From contig SWBL01000008.1 of the NCBI GenBank assembly GCA_024195585.1, positions 124,001-188,000 on the forward strand: a DNA stretch of 64,000 nucleotides, read 5' to 3'. The notes beneath the pieces are model-generated. The model ran no database searches. It was given only the letters and a program-made list of their open reading frames with translations, and was not told the origin of the DNA. Both the position numbers and the translations under genes were made by a program. Source of the stretch: Aureobasidium sp. EXF-3400. Taxonomy: Eukaryota > Ascomycota > Dothideomycetes > Dothideales > Saccotheciaceae. Of the stretch, positions 20,032 through 30,384 are shown piece after piece. Each line of letters starts with the position of its first letter. Position 1 is the first letter of the stretch.

Positions 20032-21306
20032 ATGGCTGACCCATATCCCAACCAGTCTGCCAACACCATTTACAGTCACCTCCGCTCATTGAGCAACACG
20101 ATTGGAGACCTGGGTGATATAGTGACTTCTCTGCACTTCTCAACCATCCCTCCCGAACCAACAGACACAAACATGCCTTCCTTCAGTCCACCAGGATCTA
20201 TTCGTCGCCGCTTCCTCCGAATCATCAGCTTTGGAAGGTACAGCAGTCGCAGCGCAGATGACACAGAGCCACTTACCAAAGCCCATGATCCCAGTCGTAG
20301 ACACAGCGCACCACCCGATGTGGACGTACCATCAAACGAGCGACCTACTTATACCGCGCGTCGAAGTTCACAATCTTCTAAGAGCGCTCAGACTACTATT
20401 GTCCATGGTGTTCCACCGGGCACGGTTCTTTTCTCCATCGATGCTTTGCGAGACCAACATCAGATGTCAGATACCGAGTTCGATACGCCCAGCCAACCAG
20501 AGGCAGAACCAGAAACCGTCAACTCTACCATTCGTGCCGAGGAAGCAAGTTGGGATCCAACACGCCTTCGCCGCAACAAGTCGATCATGCATTGCAACAT
20601 CTGCAATCGCATCTGGGAGTACAATCAAATCCACTGTCCGGGTTGTGCTGCTAGAACTTTACACCATATACCTGGATCTAGCGATGACTCGTACACCGAC
20701 AGTGAATACAGCAACCATGATCCACGTACTCTTCACTATCGACCAGTTAGACACAACCCTGAGCATGATGTTTTGCCTACGGAAAGCAGTTGGAATACTC
20801 ACGAACTTGAGGCTGGTACTGCCGAAGAGTCTTGGGCAACGACTGCAGCCGACGCAACCAGTATATCTGTTTCTTCAAAGCCTGCACAAGCTTCCGCCGA
20901 GCAGTCTACAGAAACTCATCCAGCTGGTAAAGCCTCGCACAAGAAGCATCGCAAGACTCGCTACTCAGCCGTCCACTGTTGTTACAGCAAGCCAGGAGTG
21001 GTTTGGGTCTATCGCTGCTGCTGCGCCGATCCAAGCACGCACGGAAACTCAAGCCCTGAACTATGCACTCAATCATGCATCCTCCACACATGGCTCATCA
21101 CTGCAGCTGTCATCTTTGGCGGCCCTGTTTCTGATCAAGCAGTATGCAGATGTTTGAGATGTGGATGTCTTCATTCGTGTGGATACGTGGAGATTGTGGA
21201 AGATGAGAATCAAAGACGTGAGTGGAGAGATGAAGACAGCAGAATCGCTTTGAAGAAAGAAAGGTCATGGTGGATAAGGCTTTTGAAATGGTTTTGCTGT
21301 TGTTGA
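20032..21306 (+). CDS. Cys-rich hypothetical protein with CxxC motifs, 424 aa
   Basis: A single open reading frame from ATG. The first 180 residues are Ser/Pro/Arg-rich and look disordered. Residues 187-205 hold a zinc-ribbon-like C-N-I-C ... C-P-G-C arrangement (M-H-C-N-I-C-N-R, H-C-P-G-C-A-A-R). The last 110 residues are Cys-rich again (V-H-C-C-Y-S, Y-R-C-C-C-A-D, C-R-C-L-R-C-G-C), ending W-F-C-C-C. The terminal Cys cluster could be a lipidation or metal site. A second frame on the same strand is open for 308 codons (20231-21157) but starts at TTG. I prefer the ATG-initiated frame because of its regular Cys spacing. No family was recognised. Confidence 0.6.
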   Translation: MADPYPNQSANTIYSHLRSLSNTIGDLGDIVTSLHFSTIPPEPTDTNMPSFSPPGSIRRRFLRIISFGRYSSRSADDTEPLTKAHDPSRRHSAPPDVDVPSNERPTYTARRSSQSSKSAQTTIVHGVPPGTVLFSIDALRDQHQMSDTEFDTPSQPEAEPETVNSTIRAEEASWDPTRLRRNKSIMHCNICNRIWEYNQIHCPGCAARTLHHIPGSSDDSYTDSEYSNHDPRTLHYRPVRHNPEHDVLPTESSWNTHELEAGTAEESWATTAADATSISVSSKPAQASAEQSTETHPAGKASHKKHRKTRYSAVHCCYSKPGVVWVYRCCCADPSTHGNSSPELCTQSCILHTWLITAAVIFGGPVSDQAVCRCLRCGCLHSCGYVEIVEDENQRREWRDEDSRIALKKERSWWIRLLKWFCCC

Positions 21307-21643
21307 TGGATGGAAGGATCAGTGGATCTTGGTCGCCGCTTCTGCATATGGTGCGGCTCTGCTTGGATCTCTCCCAGTACTTGGCTGATTACCAGTCACT
21401 TCTGTTCTGTTTTTCCTTCTCGACTATACAATAATGCAAGAGTGTGTTCCAATTGGAAGATCATCAGACGGATGATTGATGTGCGATTTATGTGCAAGTC
21501 CAATGTTCCATAACTATGCATGGTTGCATAAATACTCCTATCGATAAGACCCCAAAATTTCCAAACGCCAAACCAATTCCATCATTGTTCTTTTCTCTCA
21601 AAAGACAACCTTGACCAAGATATCACGCTGTCCGATCGCAAAC
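21307..21643. other. Spacer between the Cys-rich gene and ESF2
   Basis: The upstream gene's frame stays open for 68 codons past its TGA (to about 21513), but the stop context (TGA TGG) and the sequence give no reason to call an extension. Confidence 0.4.
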
Positions 21644-22672
21644 ATGACTAGCCGCAAGCGTAACGAATTCCTGGACCACGGACTCAGCGACGAGGAAGAC
21701 GATGCAGGCTACAACTCGGAAGAGCAGGAAGAGAGCCGCGGCGCACGATCCATCAAGCGACGAAGAGTCGAGCAAGACTCCGACGACGACGACCAAGATT
21801 TTGACGACGAAGATGAGGAAGCTCTGGACAAGACGAGTGCAATCGCTCAAAAGTCAGCACCTGCAGCTCCGAAGGGACGCTTCGAGCTAGACGACGAAGA
21901 CGCCGACGACTTTGTCCCCGAAGACGATGAAGACGACAACGACGACCTCAACAACGCAACAGAAGCAACACCATCCACAAGAGAAAAAACAGTCAAACCC
22001 CTGACCCAGAAACAATTCCTCAAAGCCCAAAAGGCAGCAAAGAAAACCGGTGTAATCTACATCTCACGCATCCCACCATTCATGAAACCCGCAACCCTCA
22101 AACACTACCTCTCTCCCTACGGCGAAATCGGACGCGTCTTCCTAACTCCCGAAGATCCCGTGGCCCAAAAACAGCGTGTGCGCAACGGCGGCAACAAGAA
22201 AAAGTCCTTCACGGACGGCTGGGTGGAATTCCTCAACAAAAAAGACGCAAAGGCTGCTGCGGAAACACTAAACGGCAACATCATCGGTGGCAAGAAGGGA
22301 AACTTTTACCATGATGATATGTGGAATATGAAGTATTTGACTGGCTTCAAGTGGAGTCATTTGACCGAGCAGATTGCGAATGAGAATGCCGAGAGAGCGG
22401 CTAGATTGCGCGCGGAAGTTGCTAGGACGAGGAGGGAAAATAAGAGCTTTGTTGAGGATATTGAGAGGAGTAAGATGTTGGAGGGTATGCGGGCTAAGAA
22501 GGCTGCTCAAGCGGATAGGGCTGGTGTTGCATCAGAACCTGCTTCTGCTGGTGGTGTCAGAGAGTTGAAGAGAGACTTCAAGCAGAACGAAGTCAAGAGC
22601 AAGAAGATCAAGGACTCGAGCAAGTCGGCGCAATCAGAGGATGTTCAGAAGGTGTTGAGTAAGATCTTCTAG
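21644..22672 (+). CDS. ESF2: Pre-rRNA-processing protein ESF2 (ABT1 family)
   Basis: Intronless gene of 342 aa; the first ATG is at 21644. The first 110 residues are very acidic (runs of Asp/Glu such as D-S-D-D-D-D-Q-D-F-D-D-E-D-E-E). Residues 125-230 form an RNA-recognition motif with the family's start G-V-I-Y-I-S-R-I-P-P-F-M-K-P and P-Y-G-E-I-G-R-V-F-L. The hallmark D-G-W-V-E-F ... W-N-M-K-Y-L-T-G-F-K-W-S-H-L-T-E-Q-I follows. The tail is a charged helix. Esf2 is a nucleolar factor of the small-subunit processome; it binds pre-rRNA and stimulates the helicase Dbp8 in 18S maturation. Confidence 0.93.
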   Translation: MTSRKRNEFLDHGLSDEEDDAGYNSEEQEESRGARSIKRRRVEQDSDDDDQDFDDEDEEALDKTSAIAQKSAPAAPKGRFELDDEDADDFVPEDDEDDNDDLNNATEATPSTREKTVKPLTQKQFLKAQKAAKKTGVIYISRIPPFMKPATLKHYLSPYGEIGRVFLTPEDPVAQKQRVRNGGNKKKSFTDGWVEFLNKKDAKAAAETLNGNIIGGKKGNFYHDDMWNMKYLTGFKWSHLTEQIANENAERAARLRAEVARTRRENKSFVEDIERSKMLEGMRAKKAAQADRAGVASEPASAGGVRELKRDFKQNEVKSKKIKDSSKSAQSEDVQKVLSKIF

Positions 22673-23521
22673 TCGAACCAAGGCCTGTGGACGTTTCGAC
22701 CTTATACAACCGCCTGGCAAATCATATCCTCTTCATTGCAACGTAACACTATCACCGCCACTCGCACATTCAAACTAACACAACACTCTTGGACGTACTA
22801 GACCGCACAAGACACATATCAAATTCCCGTTCGACTTCTCCTTGATCCACTCTTCGAACCAGTGATCAGTAACAGGATCCCAATCCCTAAGCGCCCCCAG
22901 CCCTTGGTGTTCACTACTTTGAAGCATGCTCAAGAGAAAACTTGCTCGAGACTTCAAGCTGGACATTCAGACTTCTAAGAACCAGGATAAATAGCCGAAC
23001 AGCGTAGCATGGCTGTGTGGAGACATGGGAAAGATTGAAGAAAAGGGATCCTCCAGCAGCTTGGGTCATATATCGAACGACTTTTGCGCAAACACATCAC
23101 TAGCTCAGCAAGAGCATCGGTCAAATTATAATTGCTCTTGCTCTGCATGCTTGTCTGGAGGATATGAGCGACTGTTCTGTTGTCATATCGCTGCGATCCT
23201 TGTATGTGCGGTCGCATAAACGTACACGCTATCGAGCGGTTGTGACAACACCCTGTAGATATGCAGTTCCAAGCGCTTGAGACTTTCGCGAGCACATGGT
23301 TGTTGTACCTGCCGATTATATGAGTGAAAAGCAGGTCGCATCGTGGGTGTTCGTTAACACCAATGTGGGCGTCACGCACATGTGACGGCTCCCGAATTCC
23401 AGCGCTTCATTTTCTTGTTTACTACACCATCACGTTCTAACGTACTCTCCGATTCCAAGATTGTTTGGCACTGTACAGCATATTGTTCTGACCTACATAC
23501 TCTCTTCCTCATACGGTGCTC
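22673..23521. other. Intergenic region between ESF2 and the kinase-like gene
   Basis: No supported gene. A 63-codon minus-strand ORF at 22775-22966 was considered and left out for lack of a family or splice context. Confidence 0.4.
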
Positions 23522-24727
23522 ATGATTGATCCAAAGTACCGATTTTGGGCCGACGGCGGCTCAACCAACCATGTCGACGATGAAGTTATTGTTATGGACT
23601 TTGTTCAGCGCCGTCAGTATTCGATTCGTGGTCCGTCGAGTTTCTTGAGACTTGCGGACGAAGAACGCGAAGGTATCGATGCGATTGAAGTCTTGAAGCG
23701 CTACGTGGATGAGATCGATCCTGCTGTTCATACCATCAATGTTGATGCCACAGGCGCCCTCGTCTCGACGTCGTCAGACCCTGAACAAGATTGTCAACAG
23801 GCAATCTTCTACCCGAGTCTTCTCGATGCGCCGAGTCTCCAGGACTGTCGTATGATTGAGATGGCCAAGCTGACTGAGCTTGATCGGATCATGCCTGGTG
23901 TGGACCTCGTAAGTTATGAAGACGACGACGGCATCACGAAGAAAGTAGTGTTCAAGTATTCGCCAATCATGCAGTATCGAGAGCGCAGATGGAGAGAAAT
24001 TGTCATGCTCCATGGCTTGCCTGCACATCCTAACATCGTTCCTTTTGATCGCATTGTGGTGGACGACACAACATCACAGCACATTCTCGGCTTCACACTT
24101 CCATACCTTCCTGCGCCCTCACTTGACAAAGACCACACCCGAATCTTCCGGCTCGAGTGGTTCCTCCAATTGATTTCTCTTGTTGACTACCTCAATCTGG
24201 AACTTCGCATTGCCAACCAAGACATCACACCCAGGAATCTCATCTGCCTCGAGCAAGCACCGGCGGGTAGCCAGCTTAAAATGATCGATTTCGAATATGC
24301 GACTGCCATGGGACTTCCTTGGCACGTAGAGGAGTTCAACGATGTCAAAGGTGTCATCTTCACGCTGTACGAAATCGTTACGCTGGACAATTCCTATCGA
24401 AAGGTTCACCCCTCGGAGCAAGACTCCGATGTGGTCATGAATCTCGAGCATTGGCCGTGTCGACGTCAACTAGATACAGAAGTCGAGACCTTCCGTGTGC
24501 ATCTGAAGAAATGGGTCAGGAGTCGTCAAACCACGACTCTTTGCCCAACGACTCCACCACCGTTTCCCGAAATGCCCAAACCAAGGCCTGTCACATATGA
24601 GGATTACGCTACGGGGAAGCCTGTTCAAATGATTATGCCACAGATGCCGCGAGTGGACGCTCAGAAGTATGGCAACTATGTTGTCTCGTGGCAGCGCCTA
24701 CCCAACACGAGCTCAAGTGCTACGTAA
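23522..24727 (+). CDS. Divergent protein-kinase-like protein, 401 aa
   Basis: Intronless; the first ATG is at 23522 (the frame upstream opens with GTG). About 110 residues of unknown fold precede a kinase-like domain. The beta-3 Lys is probably in K-V-V-F-K-Y-S, the alpha-C region has R-E-I-V-M-L-H-G-L-P-A-H-P-N-I-V-P, and the catalytic loop reads N-Q-D-I-T-P-R-N-L, with Asp kept and His-Arg replaced by Asn-Gln. The metal-binding DFG is D-F-E in M-I-D-F-E-Y-A. There is no glycine-rich loop. Such fungal kinase-like genes are fast evolving and lineage-specific. Activity cannot be decided: Lys, catalytic Asp and metal Asp are present, but the loop motifs are altered. Confidence 0.75.
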   Translation: MIDPKYRFWADGGSTNHVDDEVIVMDFVQRRQYSIRGPSSFLRLADEEREGIDAIEVLKRYVDEIDPAVHTINVDATGALVSTSSDPEQDCQQAIFYPSLLDAPSLQDCRMIEMAKLTELDRIMPGVDLVSYEDDDGITKKVVFKYSPIMQYRERRWREIVMLHGLPAHPNIVPFDRIVVDDTTSQHILGFTLPYLPAPSLDKDHTRIFRLEWFLQLISLVDYLNLELRIANQDITPRNLICLEQAPAGSQLKMIDFEYATAMGLPWHVEEFNDVKGVIFTLYEIVTLDNSYRKVHPSEQDSDVVMNLEHWPCRRQLDTEVETFRVHLKKWVRSRQTTTLCPTTPPPFPEMPKPRPVTYEDYATGKPVQMIMPQMPRVDAQKYGNYVVSWQRLPNTSSSAT

Positions 24728-24813
24728 AACCCGATTTGTAGACTTATGCTATCTTACCAGTGGCCGAGCTCTGAATGCTGTACAATAACCATTCTCCAAA
24801 GGCTATTTCGCTT

Positions 24814-25736
24814 CTACTTCAAACAAACCCCTTCAATCGCCTTAGTATCATTCCTAACATAATTCCCCAACAAACTCCCACCACAAACCAAACCCCTCAC
24901 AAAAGCCTGTGCCACCAAATCTGCTCCTTTGGGCGCCGTATGCGTATGATCATTCGGAAAATAGCCATCCACAGTTTTGACAGACAAAGCCTTGTACGCA
25001 GCCAGAGTATACTTGTTATGATCCACAAAATCCACTTTGGCATTTGTAGCTGCCGTCTTTGCAAGATCGACGAAACGAGGAGTGCTGGAGACGAAGACGC
25101 CGCTTTCATCGGGGTTGTTGGGGGTTTGGGAGGAGATGAGGACGTGAGCTCCTTTTGCGATGTAGGAGTTTGCTGCTTGTTCCAGATAGAAAGGAAAAGT
25201 ATGGACAATTTCTGTTTTACCACTGTTTGCACGCAAATAAAAATTTGTTAGGATGTGTTTTCTTGTCTGGTAAAAGCAGGAGTAGATGCAAAAGACTTAC
25301 TTATAGGTGTATCGACAAGTCTCGGCACCACTACCTGGACAATCAGAACGCCCATTGTCGGGATTACTGGCCCCGTCATTATGGCCAAATTCAATAATGA
25401 CAAAATCTCCTTTTTTGAGTAGGGTTCCGAGTTCATCGAAGCGATCTTCGCGTGCGAAGCTGCGGGCAGAACGGCCAGCGAAGGCTTTGTTGACGACGGG
25501 AATTTTGAGGGAGTAGTGTAGGTATTGGCCCCAACCTGAGGAAGGAGTATGGGTTAGTGTTGAAAGCTCATGAGAGATGTTTGGTTGGAATGGTAGATTG
25601 TAAGAGAGATTGCCTTACCTTCTGTGCCTTTGCCGCCGCCTCCAGGAGCCATGGTGGAATCTCCAGCTAGATAGACTGTCTGACCAGCAACCTGATCTGT
25701 AAAGGTAAGAGCCAAAGTCACGATTGCTTTCCACAT
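24814..25736 (-). CDS. Secreted rhamnogalacturonan acetylesterase (CE12, SGNH hydrolase)
   Basis: Three exons on the minus strand, 25736-25619, 25535-25301 and 25222-24814, giving 253 aa. The signal peptide is MWKAIVTLALTFTDQVAG. The nucleophile Ser27 lies in Y-L-A-G-D-S-T-M-A. Block II Gly is in N-K-A-F-A-G-R-S-A-R-S-F, block III Asn92 in E-F-G-H-N-D-G, and the Asp/His pair in N-D-H-T-H-T near the C-terminus. These are all the catalytic blocks of CE12. The enzyme removes acetyl groups from the rhamnogalacturonan backbone of pectin so that lyases and hydrolases can act. The start at 25736 is preferred over an open upstream extension because it gives a signal peptide. Confidence 0.93.
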
Positions 25737-25990
25737 GTTGAAGAGAATTTGCTGTTTCTGTCGAGCGAGGAGATCCCTCTGTATGTTAATGAGTAAAATA
25801 GAACGATACAAAGTTTCCAGCAAAGACAGCAGCGCATACCTCACATCTGTTATATACTTACACCTTTCTACCTCCTGTATCACCACCTACTTCGGCTCCT
25901 TCGTGTTAATGAATGCCGAGGGTCCTCCAAACATACTACCAAACTCTGCTAGATCAAGTTTAGAAACACTGACAGCAAAGCAAAGCCAAA

Positions 25991-26287
25991 ATGTATCCCA
26001 TTGATGAAACATTATGGAGCTTCCAACATCTAGAACCGGCACATTCTCGTCAATGTGTGAAGAAAAGGTGCACGTTTCGGGCGCATTTGAAACACTGCAT
26101 CGAGTATGATCGACACAGACATCTAAGCGATGGGCAAACGCATTTGTCACAGTGCGGAGAATGCGGAGAGACCCAAAGAGATCTGTACCTCGAGCTGAGA
26201 ATTCTCGATGACTTGCTCGTAAGAGGTGGTGTGAATGTCGAAGTCGTCGCTTCATCTGTGTCCGAGAAGGACTTCGAAAGCCCATGA
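25991..26287 (+). CDS. Small hypothetical protein, 98 aa
   Basis: An ATG-initiated ORF of 98 codons, mostly hydrophilic, with a C-x-x-C pair (S-Q-C-G-E-C-G-E-T-Q) and a plausible helical end (L-E-L-R-I-L-D-D-L-L-V-R-G-G-V-N-V-E-V-V-A-S-S-V). It has no homologue I recognise. The opposite strand is also open here (25887-26465), so the call rests on amino-acid composition only. Confidence 0.3.
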   Translation: MYPIDETLWSFQHLEPAHSRQCVKKRCTFRAHLKHCIEYDRHRHLSDGQTHLSQCGECGETQRDLYLELRILDDLLVRGGVNVEVVASSVSEKDFESP

Positions 26288-27330
26288 GGAAGCGACAAGT
26301 CTCGAGAAAGTCTAGCCTAAACATTCCGTGGAGAGGCTTCGCTTTTCTGCTTTGCTTGAGTCGTATCTTACTTTTGCTTGACATCCTGACTGGATGGGGA
26401 CCCACTATGATACAGATACAGCATACACCTAGGAGTAAGAATTCATCAACAGCTTCATTATGCAAATTCGTGTCTTCATCAGACTCCTCATACTACCGAC
26501 ATTGAAGATCGTTTGGTGGGAACAGTCAGTTCTACGTCAATTCAAGACCTCTGAAAGGGATAGTCAGAAGTAGCTGACGGGATCGTTCGAACAGAAATAA
26601 TTGTCTGTGATCTCTGTCAAGTGATGGTACAGAGGGGTATGGATCAGTAAAGCTTAGGATATGCCATGATATCATCTCGGCAATGGATCTGAGGAACAAC
26701 TTTAGTACGAAGAGGCAATTCTTGAGCATCTTCATCTGTTGCGCGGTCATCTGCGCATGCGTTCATATCCGCGGTTGGCGAAACAAATCAACAGATTGTC
26801 GCTCCTGATTACGTCCGTGTCCAGGTATAGTCGCTCTCGGCTGTCTTACTGTACGTTTCTGTCCAAATGTCCGAGTTCCAGGTTGATATCCGATGCTTGC
26901 CGGAATTGCTAAGTCATTTGAGCTGTAGTTAGCCTGGCTGTTCTGAGTTATAAAGCATGTGCACATTGGCAGGGTCAGAGAGAGTAGGAGATAATCTGGC
27001 AAGCGACTTTTGTACATGGTGCTCTAAAGTCAAATGCGGCTGAAAATACATGTACAATAACAAAAAGACATTGAGAATAAGGAGAATAGGGTGGGTGGTC
27101 GGTAGATAGGCGGTAGGTTTGCAGCAGATGGGCAATTGAGAGCTGAGAGGACAAGATCCACACAACACAACAAAAAGTCTCTCTGTCGCTCATGGAAAGC
27201 ATTCGCGGTGTGCAAAATGTATAAGTTTTTGAAAGTCGTTTTTTGCGTTTTTTGTGTGGTCGCTCTCTCGTCTATGGTTTCCTTTTTTACCCAGCGTTAT
27301 AAAGTCGAAAGGTCCAAGGTAAGTAACCCT
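26288..27330. other. Intergenic region of about 1 kb downstream of RIP1
   Basis: Several short minus-strand ORFs occur but none shows a domain, sensible start or splice context. It would include the RIP1 3' UTR at its right side. Confidence 0.45.
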
Positions 27331-28171
27331 CTAACCAATGATCAGGGAGTTCTCCTCGGGGAAGTCGTACTCGGGAACCTCGAGGTTCAAAGGAGCGGGA
27401 CCCTTGCGAATACGGCCGGAAATATCGTAATGTGAACCGTGGCAGGGGCAGAACCAACCGCCGAAGTCACCAGCCTCACCAATGGGCACACAACCCAAGT
27501 GAGTGCAGACACCTGGTGACGATGTTAGTATTGCTTGTCAGGTCAATTGGACGCCGGACAAGAACGTACCCAGCATGACGAGCCACTCGGGCTTCTTGAC
27601 TCTGTCGGAGTCGGGCTGGGGGTCACGGAGAGACTCCCACTTGGCATCCTCGGCCTCCTTGATTTCTTCGGCGGTACGGTGTCTGACGAAGACGGGCTTT
27701 CCTCTCCACTTGATGATGACGTTCTTGCCCTCGGGGATGGCGGCAAGGTCGATCTCAACCTTGGCCTGAGCCAAGACATCTGCGGAAGCGGACATGTTGA
27801 CGAGGAAGTCTACAGCGCATGTTAGAACCATGGCGGAAGGATTGTGGAGTCGAATTGGGTGGTATAGGCATACCCTGAACGGTGGCCTTTGCGCCGAGGG
27901 CGGTCACGGCACCGAAGGTTCCGACCATGAAGTACTGGAAGACCTTGTTCTGGGTCTCGCCACCAGTGCTGCGGTACTTCTTGAAGTCGGGGATGTGGGT
28001 GGTGTCGCGGTGGTTGCTGGTGCCACGGAAAGGGCTGGTGTAGCTCTCAGCAGTGGTGGCGCTGGAACCGGCATTGCGGACCTGGAGGGCGGCGACAGAG
28101 GAGCGGACGGCGGAAGGACGAGCGCATTGGCGAGCCAGCGAGGCTGCCGTCGAGACTGAGAGGAGAGACAT
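27331..28171 (-). CDS. RIP1: Rieske iron-sulfur subunit of the cytochrome bc1 complex
   Basis: Three exons on the minus strand, 28171-27874, 27809-27570 and 27512-27331, giving 239 aa. The basic N-terminus is a mitochondrial presequence. The single membrane span is around [18 protein letters not shown], followed by the flexible hinge M-S-A-S-A-D-V-L-A. The 2Fe-2S ligands are in C-T-H-L-G-C and C-P-C-H-G-S-H-Y-D, with the Gly-Pro-Ala-Pro loop after them. The protein carries electrons from ubiquinol to cytochrome c1 in the inner membrane. Introns fall before the mature hinge and within the cluster domain. The gene is divergent from the macro-domain gene, with 240 bp between starts. Confidence 0.96.
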
Positions 28172-28411
28172 TGTGAGATGTGAGGAGAGACGGACGATGT
28201 TGCTGCACTGAGGAGGCCAGACGTCGTCGGCGGGAACAATTCGTTGGTCTTCGAGTTTCGTAGGGCTGAGCCAACGCCCGCTGATTGGCTGCTTACCTTT
28301 CCTCTCACAGTCCAATCAGCGTCGGAGCTTCACTATCACTACGTCTTCTATTTATTCGTCGGTTTTCTTTTCCACTTCCTCTCCTCGACATCAACCTCTT
28401 CTACATACAAG

Positions 28412-29692
28412 ATGGTCAAGGGCAAAGACTCTTCTGAGCCTGGCGTGTCTCAACATCTCGAGCACAAAGCCTCTCGCTCTACTGACAATTCATCCACAAT
28501 GTCAACCTCTGCCAAGCCAAAGAGCTCAACCTCTGAAGCTGCAAAGACACAGAAGAAGAGACGAACCATCAAAAGATGCTCCGAAAGTGACGAAGAAGGC
28601 ATTGAAGATGACATCAGTGAACCTGCCAAGCCCAAGACTACTCCCAATGAATTCATAAAGCCCAAACCTTCTACCACTAGACACCAAGTCACTCCAGAGT
28701 CGATCGACAGCGATCACGGAGACGAAGAGGAGAGTGAAGAAGACGAAGAGGACGAAGAAGATGAGGAAAGCAGTGATGACGAGCAGACTAACACCAAGAC
28801 GCCCATCAAGACATCCATCAAAGCCCCCATCAAGGCGAACCCTCTAGCCATCAAGAAGCAAACCTCGAGCAAGAAGCAAGCCCCCAAGAGACCCATTGAC
28901 AGTGATGACAATGACGAGGTTATCGAAGTGGCCAGTAAACCCAAAAAGTCCAAGACTCAGCCGGCTGCTCCTTCAGCCAGCAAGAAGCAGACAGCTGCAT
29001 CTTCCAAACGCAAGTCTAACAACGACACGGACGACATCATCGAACTATCTAGCAAAACCACAAAGACCAAGCCAAAGGCTAATCCTAAGCAATCTGTCAA
29101 GTCGTCGAGCTTCACACTCACCAAGAAGCAAACTTTCAATGCATCCAAGGAACCTCCGGCCGAGACTGACTCTGAAGAAGAAGATTCATCCGACGAAGAA
29201 GCCCCCAATGTCACCGTCTGGGAACGCAAGGGCGACCTTTTCGACGCTCCACCCAACACACTTCTCCTCCACGCCTGCAACTGCGTCGGAAGCTGGGGTG
29301 CCGGCATTGCCCTCGCCTTCAAGAAGCGCTATCCAAAGCACTTTGCCGTTTACGAAGCCTACTGCAAGTCCAAGACTCCAAACTCAATCCTCAGCACTTG
29401 TCTGCTCATCCCACCCCAATCCACCGGTCCTCAACACTGGATCGGTTGCTTGTTCACCTCTCTTAAATACGGCAGAGGCAAGGACAGCAAAGATGACATC
29501 ATGGACAGCACAGATAGCGCACTGCAAGACATGCTCGAGCAGTTGGGAGATATGGACAACAAGCCATCGCAGGTTTGGATGTGCAAGATCAACTCGGGCT
29601 CTTTCAAGGTGCCTTGGAGTCAGACCAAGGCACTCATCGAGGCGTTGACTTTCAAGGACGGTCTGCGTATTCAGGTTTTCGACAAGAAGTGA
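28412..29692 (+). CDS. Macro-domain protein with long acidic/lysine-rich N-terminus (POA1-like)
   Basis: Intronless, 426 aa; the only sensible ATG is at 28412. The first 270 residues are disordered, alternating Lys/Ser/Pro-rich stretches with acidic runs (E-S-E-E-D-E-E-D-E-E-D-E-E-S-S-D-D). Residues 273-426 form a macro domain like yeast ADP-ribose 1''-phosphate phosphatase Poa1: V-W-E-R-K-G-D-L-F, then L-L-H-A-C-N-C-V-G-S-W-G-A-G-I-A (ADP-ribose loop), then I-G-C-L-F-T-S and a Trp-Met-Cys-Lys-Ile-Asn-Ser-Gly region. It may hydrolyse Appr1p from tRNA splicing or remove protein ADP-ribosylation. The basic/acidic extension is much longer than in yeast Poa1 and suggests nuclear or chromatin location. 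Confidence 0.87.
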   Translation: MVKGKDSSEPGVSQHLEHKASRSTDNSSTMSTSAKPKSSTSEAAKTQKKRRTIKRCSESDEEGIEDDISEPAKPKTTPNEFIKPKPSTTRHQVTPESIDSDHGDEEESEEDEEDEEDEESSDDEQTNTKTPIKTSIKAPIKANPLAIKKQTSSKKQAPKRPIDSDDNDEVIEVASKPKKSKTQPAAPSASKKQTAASSKRKSNNDTDDIIELSSKTTKTKPKANPKQSVKSSSFTLTKKQTFNASKEPPAETDSEEEDSSDEEAPNVTVWERKGDLFDAPPNTLLLHACNCVGSWGAGIALAFKKRYPKHFAVYEAYCKSKTPNSILSTCLLIPPQSTGPQHWIGCLFTSLKYGRGKDSKDDIMDSTDSALQDMLEQLGDMDNKPSQVWMCKINSGSFKVPWSQTKALIEALTFKDGLRIQVFDKK

Positions 29693-30384
29693 GGAGAGGC
29701 AGTACGAGACACCCAAAGCGAGCGTGGGAGAGGGAGGTAATTCACAAAGGCCAATCAGAGACGAGATAGCCGATATTTGGCACAGGCACAAGACATGAAA
29801 GCAGCAAGCAAATAGTAGAGAGACCACCGATGGATTTCATGGAGTCGAAAACGGAAGGTATCTGGCAACAGACAGGGTCTTGCTGCTTAACACAGACATA
29901 ATGACAGTAATTACCTAGAGCTGCCTTTTACTCATGGTTCACTACCTCTCCGTGTGCGAAAGAACTATCGCAATCCCTTCTCCATCGAAGTCACTTGGTG
30001 ATGGAGTGCACTGCGCAATTCGATAGCTACACTGTGACAGTCTCGGGCACACGGAAGAGGAGCGAAGGACGTCAATTCAACCTGGAGTCAGACACGATAT
30101 CAAGCTCTAGTCGCAAAAATCTTTAATTCTCGAGACGTAAGTTCATGATTCTTTTTATGTTTCTCTGGAGTTGTATCTCAATATCTGCTGCAAGCATCGA
30201 TGACCACTCTCCTCCACTCCAGGTCTCCTCTCAGACAAAACGCCATAGCCGCCCTTTTAGGTATTCCTACACCCTCCCGAGCTATATCACCCGTATCCGC
30301 CGAACCAAAAACACAAGTAGAAGAATGAAAAATGCAAAAAGCCGAGAAGAAGAAAACAGAAAAATTGGTATGCCTCTGTTTTTT
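29693..30384. other. 3' spacer between macro-domain gene and KTR gene
   Basis: No gene was seen. A plus-strand frame of 146 codons (30145-30585) overlaps the reverse of the KTR readthrough extension and is judged a shadow. Confidence 0.45.

Noticed and set aside
21307..21513. 68-codon open frame after the Cys-rich gene stop
   Set aside because: Stop context is TGA-TGG, not a known readthrough context, and the extension has no targeting or domain signal.
22775..22966. 63-codon minus-strand ORF near ESF2
   Set aside because: Parts look protein-like, but there is no family, splice context or partner; too short to support.
25887..26465. 192-codon minus-strand ORF upstream of the acetylesterase
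   Set aside because: No domain, mixed composition, and it overlaps a plus-strand frame of more natural composition; not supported.
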